47,547 nucleotides of DNA from assembly GCA_002471575.1 (NCBI GenBank), contig DKQG01000033.1:1-47547 (forward strand), in the 5' to 3' direction. The notes below the pieces were generated by a model. The model was not told where the DNA came from. It ran no database searches and saw only the letters and a list, made by a program, of their open reading frames with translations. This document shows, in pieces, positions 42,639 to 47,547 of the stretch; the stretch's first letter is position 1; each line of letters opens with the position of its first letter. Both the position numbers and the translations under genes were made by a program. The stretch comes from Alphaproteobacteria bacterium UBA7314 (GTDB taxonomy: Bacteria; Pseudomonadota; Alphaproteobacteria; MPNO01; UBA830).

Positions 42639-43571
42639 TCAGTCCCCGTCATCCATTCGAAAATCCGGCTCCGTCTTGAACTTTTCCGCAATGAAATCGA
42701 TATACGCGCGCACCTTCGCTGAAACGTTCCGAGTATAGGGATAGACGGCGTAGACGGCCGAATCCACATGCTGCGGCTTGGCATGATATTCTGGCAGGAT
42801 CACAGTCGCGTCTCCCCGCTGGATATCCTTGCCCACCACCCAGGACGGTAGCAACGCGATGCCACCATTATTAAGCATCGCTGCGTTAATTGCCTCGACG
42901 TTGTTCGACTGCATATTTCCTTGGACGTGGATATCGGTGACTGTGCCGGAACTCTTCTGTTCCAGTTCCCAGTGGCTCTCTCCCGGGCTGAAGCGCAACC
43001 GAAGGCAATTGTGGTTCAGCAGATCTCCCGGCGATTTTGGGATGCCGTGCTTTTCGATATAGGCGGGGCTTGCCACCAACAGCCGCTGAATTCCAATCAG
43101 TTTTCGTGCGATAAAGCTGGTATTGGTCAGGCCGCCTACCCGGATCGCCAAATCGGCACCTTCTTCGATCAGGTCGACGAAATTGTCGGTCACCTGAAGT
43201 TCGACCGAAAGTTCGGGATATCGATCCAGAAAATCCGGCAGCGTGGTCGCGATATAGCGACGCCCGAAAACAACTGGGATATTTATACGCAAAGTTCCCC
43301 TCGGTTCTTCCTGCAGTTCCGTGACGGCCGCGTTCGCCTCCTCGATGTTGGAGAGAATCCGCTCCGTATGACCGTGATAAATTTCGCCGGCTTCAGTCAG
43401 ATGCAGCTTTCGGGTCGTCCGGTTGAACAGCCGCGTTCCGAGCTGGTCCTCCAGCGCGCTAATCTGTCGGGAAACCGAGGATGGTGCCAGCCCTATCGCT
43501 CGTCCGGCCGCCGAAAAGCTGCCGGTTTCAGCGACTTTGTTGAATAAGCGCATGCCCGTGAGTGTGTCCAT
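42639..43571 (-). CDS. LysR-type transcriptional regulator
   Basis: This is a 310-residue LysR protein. The N-terminal winged helix-turn-helix reads MRLFNKVAETGSFSAAGRAI (about 7-26) and GLAPSSVSRQISALEDQLG (about 27-45), followed by the linker helix and a periplasmic-binding-protein-like effector domain from about 92. It belongs to the CrgA/AaeR-like group that begins MDTLTGMRLF. AGGAGG is 8 bases before ATG 43571. Its own upstream region carries two inverted repeats with LysR-like spacing. The adjoining genes on the other side are remnants, so its regulated target is unclear. Confidence 0.93.
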   Translation of the reverse strand: MDTLTGMRLFNKVAETGSFSAAGRAIGLAPSSVSRQISALEDQLGTRLFNRTTRKLHLTEAGEIYHGHTERILSNIEEANAAVTELQEEPRGTLRINIPVVFGRRYIATTLPDFLDRYPELSVELQVTDNFVDLIEEGADLAIRVGGLTNTSFIARKLIGIQRLLVASPAYIEKHGIPKSPGDLLNHNCLRLRFSPGESHWELEQKSSGTVTDIHVQGNMQSNNVEAINAAMLNNGGIALLPSWVVGKDIQRGDATVILPEYHAKPQHVDSAVYAVYPYTRNVSAKVRAYIDFIAEKFKTEPDFRMDDGD

Positions 43572-43612
43572 GCGCCGCCCTCCTACTCAAATTGGTCCGT
43601 TTGTATCCCATT

Positions 43613-43655
43613 CTTTGCGTAATTTGCAAAGATCATTGATATTATATGATCATTG
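43613..43655. promoter_or_regulatory. Candidate LysR binding sites upstream of the LysR gene
   Basis: CTTTGC-N7-GCAAAG (43613-43631) and GATCAT-N9-ATGATC (43631-43651) are adjacent inverted repeats with spacing close to the LysR-type T-N11-A pattern. GATCATTG also recurs as a direct repeat 17 bases apart. They lie about 40-85 bases from the LysR start and suit autoregulation or divergent control. Confidence 0.5.
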
Positions 43656-43732
43656 TATTCTTTCACAACACAAACCATATGCATCGCTACCGCAGCGTCA
43701 TGCTACCCCCAACATCAAGAGAGCCAATATGA

Positions 43733-43975
43733 ACAGCAATATCTAATCGTTCTAACCAACACCCACCGAAGGGGAAAAGCGGCTAGCGCAAGTCCTTCGC
43801 GAAGCGGAGAATGCGCGTTCGGAGGAAGCCGCCCTCAGGGACCAGAGTGTCTTCACGCGAAACGCCGACCTTGTCAAACGGATCACATTCGAACGGGACC
43901 AATTAGATGCCCGCCAACCCCGGCACAGTGAAACCCGCCTCGCGGCCCGAACCCATCCTCCCCAACGAATAAAAA
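43733..43975 (+). pseudogene. Fragment of an unrecognised plus-strand gene
   Basis: A frame from about 43765 reads EKRLAQVLREAENARSEEAA, then TRNADLVKRITFERDQLDAR and so on. It is helical and charged, as in a coiled coil. The natural-looking end is TAA at 43970, reached only after a frameshift, right before the terminator. A start-like ATG at 43733 encodes only MNSNI before a stop. It may be the lost target gene of the divergent LysR regulator, now decayed. No family is recognised. Confidence 0.35.
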
Positions 43976-44002
43976 GGCCCGCTCAGAAGCTCCGGCCTTT
44001 TT
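43971..44002. terminator. Bidirectional rho-independent terminator
   Basis: The arms AAAAAGGCC (43971-43979) and GGCCTTTTT (43994-44002) flank a 14-base loop. The A-run and T-run give a functional T tract on either strand. It lies 19 bases beyond the TupA stop and beside the probable end of the plus-strand remnant. Confidence 0.85.
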
Positions 44003-44020
44003 ATGTCCTCCGTCCGACCG

Positions 44021-44854
44021 TTATGGCGCCGCCGCAGGGTGGAAGAGCTGGATACCGTCGACACGGAACGAACCAATTGCCGCCTGCCCCTCCGGTCCCG
44101 TCAGCCAGCGGATAAACGCCCTGCCCCCGACTGCATTTACGTGCCGATGCCGCAACGGGTTAACGAGAATGACGCCGTATGGATTGAACAACCGGCGGTC
44201 TCCCGCCACTAAAATGCCGAAATCGGCCTTGTTTCGAAATCCGACCCAGGTCGCCCGATCGGTGATCGCATAGGCCCCCATGCCGACAGCGACATTCAAC
44301 GTCGCCCCCATGCCACTGCCCGTTTCCCGATACCAGCCGCCACTGAACCCGTCCGGATCGATGTCTATAAACGCCCACAAACTGCGCTCTCGCATATGGG
44401 TGCCGCTCTCGTCGCCGCGCGAGACGAACGCTATGCGCCGTGTGGCAATTTTCGCGAGGGCGGCCGTGACGTCGGAGGTACCACGTATGCCGGCGGGGTC
44501 CGCCGCCGGTCCGACGACAACGAAATCGTTGTACATCACATCGCGGCGTTCGATCCCAAAACCCTTAGCGACGAACCGCTCCTCGGCCGCCCGCGCATGC
44601 ACCAACAGCACATCGCCGTCACCGTTGCGGCCGTTTTTCAGCGCCTGCCCCGTTCCGACGGCAACAACTCGCACTCCTATACCAGTTTTGTTCCTAAAAA
44701 TTGGGATCAGATAATCGAGCAGACCGGAGTTCTGGGTCGATGTCGTCGATTGCAGAACAATATACTCCCGCGGCGCTGCGCCGGACACGTTTAAAAATCC
44801 GCTCACAGTCAACGCCACTGCGGCCAGCCCGGTCGCAATTAGGACCCTAGACAA
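44021..44854 (-). CDS. tupA: Tungstate/molybdate-type ABC transporter substrate-binding protein (TupA-like)
   Basis: This is a periplasmic oxyanion-binding protein of about 277 residues. I start it at TTG 44854, which overlaps the stop of the ATPase gene by eight bases (TTGTCTAG), with GGGAGA just upstream; a longer frame reads through the ATPase gene in the wrong register. The signal peptide is LSRVLIATGLAAVALTVSG (about 1-20). The mature N-terminus has VLQSTTSTQNSGLLDYLIPI (about 33-52), where TTST.NSG is the TupA hallmark that contacts tungstate. GDGDVLLVHARAAEE (about 80-94) and SRGDESGTHMRE (about 145-156) follow. It completes the TupB-TupC-TupA operon. Confidence 0.9.
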   Translation of the reverse strand: MSRVLIATGLAAVALTVSGFLNVSGAAPREYIVLQSTTSTQNSGLLDYLIPIFRNKTGIGVRVVAVGTGQALKNGRNGDGDVLLVHARAAEERFVAKGFGIERRDVMYNDFVVVGPAADPAGIRGTSDVTAALAKIATRRIAFVSRGDESGTHMRERSLWAFIDIDPDGFSGGWYRETGSGMGATLNVAVGMGAYAITDRATWVGFRNKADFGILVAGDRRLFNPYGVILVNPLRHRHVNAVGGRAFIRWLTGPEGQAAIGSFRVDGIQLFHPAAAP

Positions 44855-45566
44855 TGATTTCTCCCGCCAGATAGGCCCGCGCGACGTCGGACTGCGGCGT
44901 GCTGAAGAAGGAGTCCGCGCGCCCCTGCTCGGCCAGTCTGCCAGTATGCACGAACACAATATCACGGCCAAGGCGGCGCGCCTGGCCGACATCATGGGTG
45001 ACGAGAACGATTGCCATACCGCGGGCGTTCGCATCCAACAGCAGGGTCTCGATCTGTTGGACCGACGCCGGGTCAAGGCTGGCAGTGGGTTCATCCAGGA
45101 ACATGATATCGGGCTCGCAGGCCAACGCGCGGGCGACGGTCAGGCGCTGCTGTTCCCCGACCGACAACAGGCGCGCATGGACCCGCCGCGCATCGCGAAG
45201 GCCTGCACGGCTCAACGCCAGTTCGATCATCGCGGGCCGTTGTCCTCGCGGAACACCCAGAGCGCCGAGCGCATAGGCGATATTCGCTTCGACCGAGCGG
45301 CGTAGCAGGACGGGCCGCTGAAACACCATTGCCTGGCGCCGTCGAAGGTCGCCGTTAACTCCGTTGGTACACGCCACCGTGCCGGATGTCGGCGCCAGCA
45401 TGCCATGCAGGAGCCGCAACAACAGGCTCTTGCCTGCGCCGTTAGGGCCGAGCACGACGGTGAACGTTGCCGGGTTGATGGTCAACGAAATGCCGTCGAC
45501 AAGCGCTTTTCCGTCTACTGAGTACCGCAAATCTTCGACGCGCAGCGGCAGGATTGATTTAGTCAT
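44847..45566 (-). CDS. tupC: Tungstate/molybdate-type ABC transporter ATP-binding protein (TupC-like)
   Basis: The 239-residue ABC ATPase starts at MTKSILPLRVEDLRYSVDG (45566), inside the end of the permease gene (8-base overlap). The Walker A motif is GPNGAGKS (about 40-47), the signature LSVGEQQRLTVARA (about 133-146), Walker B IMFLDEPTASLD (about 153-164), and the switch His in VTHDVG (about 187-192). All are intact. Its end overlaps the start of the TupA-like gene. The unusual order permease, ATPase, binding protein still gives one complete uptake system. Confidence 0.92.
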   Translation of the reverse strand: MTKSILPLRVEDLRYSVDGKALVDGISLTINPATFTVVLGPNGAGKSLLLRLLHGMLAPTSGTVACTNGVNGDLRRRQAMVFQRPVLLRRSVEANIAYALGALGVPRGQRPAMIELALSRAGLRDARRVHARLLSVGEQQRLTVARALACEPDIMFLDEPTASLDPASVQQIETLLLDANARGMAIVLVTHDVGQARRLGRDIVFVHTGRLAEQGRADSFFSTPQSDVARAYLAGEIIV

Positions 45567-46266
45567 GTTTCGACCTTCCCGACCGGCCGCCAAAGACCGC
45601 GACGGCCCCATTCACCAGCAGCGAGATGCCGACCAGGATCACGCCGAGGGCAAGCGCCAGCGCGAGATTGCCCTTCGATGTCTCAAGTGCGATGGCAGTC
45701 GTCATGACCCGGGTCAGGTGGTCGATATTGCCGCCAACGATCATGACCGCCCCAACCTCCGCCACCGCCCGGCCGAACCCGGCAAGCGCTACCGTGATCA
45801 GGCTGTAACGCGCATCCCACAGCAAGGTCCGCACCAACCCTAAACCGGATACGCCAAGCGATCTGAGCTGTTCGTCGTATTCCTCGTAAAGATCTTCCAC
45901 GACCTGCCGGGTCAGCGCGGCAACAATCGGCGTCACCAGGATGGTCTGGGCAATAATCATCGCGGTGGGCGTATAAAGCAGCCCGAATACGCCGAGCGGC
46001 CCCGCCCGGGACAGCAAAAGGTAAACGCCTAGCCCGACCACGACGGGCGGCAACCCCATCATCGCATTCAGCAGAATAATCACCGCCGGGCGACCGCGGA
46101 ACCGCAGCACGCCGACGGCGCCCCCAAGCACCATCCCAATCACGCAGGCCGCCAGTACCGCCGTCAGGCTGACGCTCATGGATAGCCCGATGATTTCCGC
46201 CAGATCGGCATCGCCTGTATAAATCAAGCTCGCGGCTAGCATAAAAGCGGCTTGTAAATCGTGCAT
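45559..46266 (-). CDS. tupB: Tungstate/molybdate-type ABC transporter permease (TupB-like)
   Basis: This is a 235-residue inner-membrane permease with five to six hydrophobic segments. EEYDEQLRSLGVSGLGLVRT (about 127-146) forms the EAA-type cytoplasmic loop that docks to the ATPase. LNAMMGLPPVVVGLGVYLLL (about 66-85) is characteristic of the TupB/ModB-like group. AVAEVGAVMIVGGNIDHLTR (about 164-183) follows, also typical of TupB. The ATPase gene overlaps its 3-prime end. It is divergent from the amidohydrolase, with 144 bases between; a GTATC/GATAC repeat (about 46320-46331) is the only palindrome I noticed there. Confidence 0.9.
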   Translation of the reverse strand: MHDLQAAFMLAASLIYTGDADLAEIIGLSMSVSLTAVLAACVIGMVLGGAVGVLRFRGRPAVIILLNAMMGLPPVVVGLGVYLLLSRAGPLGVFGLLYTPTAMIIAQTILVTPIVAALTRQVVEDLYEEYDEQLRSLGVSGLGLVRTLLWDARYSLITVALAGFGRAVAEVGAVMIVGGNIDHLTRVMTTAIALETSKGNLALALALGVILVGISLLVNGAVAVFGGRSGRSKHD

Positions 46267-46410
46267 GACTGCGTTGTCCCGAAATTCGCGCCCTGCCGCA
46301 ACCCATTAAAGTCACGGCGGTATCTGATACGGGCAAATAGTAGGTTTTCCACGGACACCGCTGTTGTACAGTCAGACTAATCACTAACCGACCGATGCAG
46401 GGGAGCTACT

Positions 46411-47406
46411 ATGAAAATCGACGTATTTAACCACGTATTTCCGATCGAGTTTTTCGAGCAGGTGGACGGGCTGATGCCAGACGCCGCTGTGAAGCGGTGG
46501 AAATCGATCAAGACGATCTACGACATGGATGCGCGTCTCCGCATGCTGGACGAATTCGACGACTACCAGCAGATAATTTCGATGTCGCAACCGCCTACCG
46601 ACGCGATCGCCGGCCCGAACGACAGCCCGGCGCTTACCCGTGTCGCCAATGACGGAATGGCACGCATCTGCCGCGAGCACCCCGACCGAATGCCCTGGTT
46701 TATTGCCTCCCTACCGATGAATAATACCGCCGCCGCCGTCGCGGAAGTCGACCGGGTGATCGACGAACACAACGCCGTCGGCTTTCAGCTTTTCACGAAC
46801 GTGAATAACAAAGCGCTGGACCAGCCGGAATTCCGCGACATCTTCGCAAAGATCGCCGAGCGTGGAAAAATTATCTGGCTGCATCCCACCCGCCCGGCGA
46901 CGCATCCGGATTACCTGACGGAGGACCGTTCGTTCTACGAAATTTTCTGGGGTTTCGGCTGGGCCTACGAAACCAGCGTCGCGATGGCGCGGATCGTCTG
47001 CTCGGGTATGTTCGACGAGATTCCCGACCTCAAGATCATCGCCCATCACTGGGGCGCATACGCTCCTCATGCGGAGGGCCGGTTCACGCCCGCATGGGAA
47101 AGCCGCAATGCGGTCATGGGCGACGAACAGGGTTTCGCGGGCAAACTCAAAAAACCTTTGGTCGATTACTTTAAAAAGGATTTCTACGGCGACACCGCGA
47201 TGTTCGGGGCCCAGGCCGCAAGCCAGGCCGGATTCGATTTCTTCGGTGCCGATCATTCAGTGTTCGCGACCGATGCGCCCTACGATCATGAGGGCGGCGC
47301 CTACAATATCCGTTCTACGCTGGAGGTTTTGAAAAACTTGCGGTGCACCGACGACGACCGTCAGATGATTTTTGAAGACAACGCCCGGCGATTATTCGGA
47401 ATTTGA
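46411..47406 (+). CDS. Amidohydrolase-family protein (ACMSD/gamma-resorcylate decarboxylase-like)
   Basis: This 331-residue TIM-barrel protein belongs to amidohydrolase family 2, which includes metal-dependent decarboxylases of aromatic acids. It starts MKIDVFNHVFPIEFFEQ at ATG 46411 with GGGGAG 6 bases upstream. Later ligands are visible: His in WLHPTRPA (about 151), His in IIAHHWGAYAPHAEGR (about 209-224) and Asp in FATDAPYDHEGG (about 287-298). The first metal motif, normally HxH, reads FNH, so one His is replaced by Phe. Decarboxylase or hydrolase activity is therefore likely, but its metal site may differ. It is divergent from the tungstate transporter. Confidence 0.85.
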   Translation: MKIDVFNHVFPIEFFEQVDGLMPDAAVKRWKSIKTIYDMDARLRMLDEFDDYQQIISMSQPPTDAIAGPNDSPALTRVANDGMARICREHPDRMPWFIASLPMNNTAAAVAEVDRVIDEHNAVGFQLFTNVNNKALDQPEFRDIFAKIAERGKIIWLHPTRPATHPDYLTEDRSFYEIFWGFGWAYETSVAMARIVCSGMFDEIPDLKIIAHHWGAYAPHAEGRFTPAWESRNAVMGDEQGFAGKLKKPLVDYFKKDFYGDTAMFGAQAASQAGFDFFGADHSVFATDAPYDHEGGAYNIRSTLEVLKNLRCTDDDRQMIFEDNARRLFGI

Positions 47407-47547
47407 TTTTCAGAAATCGGCGTCACAGAACCGGTTGAAGAGAAACGCCCGCACCTTGCGAGCGCTCCGGCGTTCCGTAATCACTGAGGTACCCCCGGTT
47501 TGCTGTCATGACGCATTTCAGCGGCGCCAAGCGCGGGGCGACGAAAC
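47407..47547. other. Window end, no gene assigned
   Basis: The last 141 bases contain only short frames on both strands, including a minus-strand end reading RRSARKVRAFLFNRFCDADF, whose upstream frame is closed by a stop within about 33 codons. A gene may begin beyond the window, but nothing can be assigned. Confidence 0.3.

Noticed and set aside
44855..45094. Longer N-terminus for the TupA-like protein, starting at 45094
   Set aside because: The extra 80 residues read through the ATPase gene in another register. A signal peptide and ribosome binding site start at TTG 44854.

Overview
The window looks like a chromosomal segment of an alphaproteobacterium, most likely a free-living, possibly marine member of the Rhodospirillales. 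The inference rests on a recA-alaS pair in the order common in that class, high-GC coding, and a dense mixture of CoA-ligase, hydantoinase, Rieske, SDR and luciferase-like catabolic genes. No rRNA, tRNA, CRISPR array, prophage or intact insertion sequence was seen. Assignments come from reading translations and motifs by eye; no database was searched.

Layout. 0.3-6.2 kb: an RND efflux pair (adaptor and inner-membrane pump, overlapping ATGA) followed by an acyl-CoA synthetase-like ligase. 6.6-9.4 kb: a LysM envelope protein, a di-haem cytochrome c and a LOG-family phosphoribohydrolase closed by a good terminator. 9.4-14.9 kb: an uncharacterised 456-residue protein with an HETGH motif, then the housekeeping genes alaS and recA. 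15-20.3 kb: an nhaA remnant, a VOC protein, a fumarylacetoacetase-family enzyme, and a divergent unit in which two alpha/beta hydrolases (one arylformamidase-like) face a luciferase-like monooxygenase and a MarR regulator across a palindromic operator. 20.4-25.6 kb: a small basic protein, a YgiB/YgiC pair, a V4R-like protein, an MFS carrier and an SDR protein lacking all four usual catalytic residues. 25.6-29.8 kb: a decayed receiver domain, an aminotransferase, a divergent YrdC protein, an MDR oxidoreductase, an opine-dehydrogenase-like fragment and a cold-shock protein. 29.8-38 kb: hydantoinase/oxoprolinase HyuA-HyuB, a Rieske oxygenase, a CoA ligase, an enoyl-CoA hydratase and a carboxymuconolactone-decarboxylase-family protein. 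38.6-43.6 kb: a chimeric gene scar, an SCP2-type thiolase, another CoA ligase, a structured noncoding stretch and a LysR regulator. 44-47.4 kb: a tungstate/molybdate-type ABC importer (TupA, TupC, TupB) divergent from an ACMSD-like amidohydrolase.

Working together. The catabolic genes suggest uptake and breakdown of organic acids, N-containing rings or side chains: ring or C-N opening (Rieske, luciferase-like, hydantoinase, formamidase-like enzymes), CoA activation (three ligases), then hydratase and thiolase steps. This is inference from co-location; no substrate can be read from the sequence.

The most notable points are the catalytically stripped SDR, the HETGH protein of unknown function, an in-frame scar joining a cyclase-family start to a BKACE-like end, a structured noncoding region near 42.4-42.6 kb, and at least seven gene remnants lying between intact catabolic genes. 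I found no convincing defence system or other clearly new multi-gene system.
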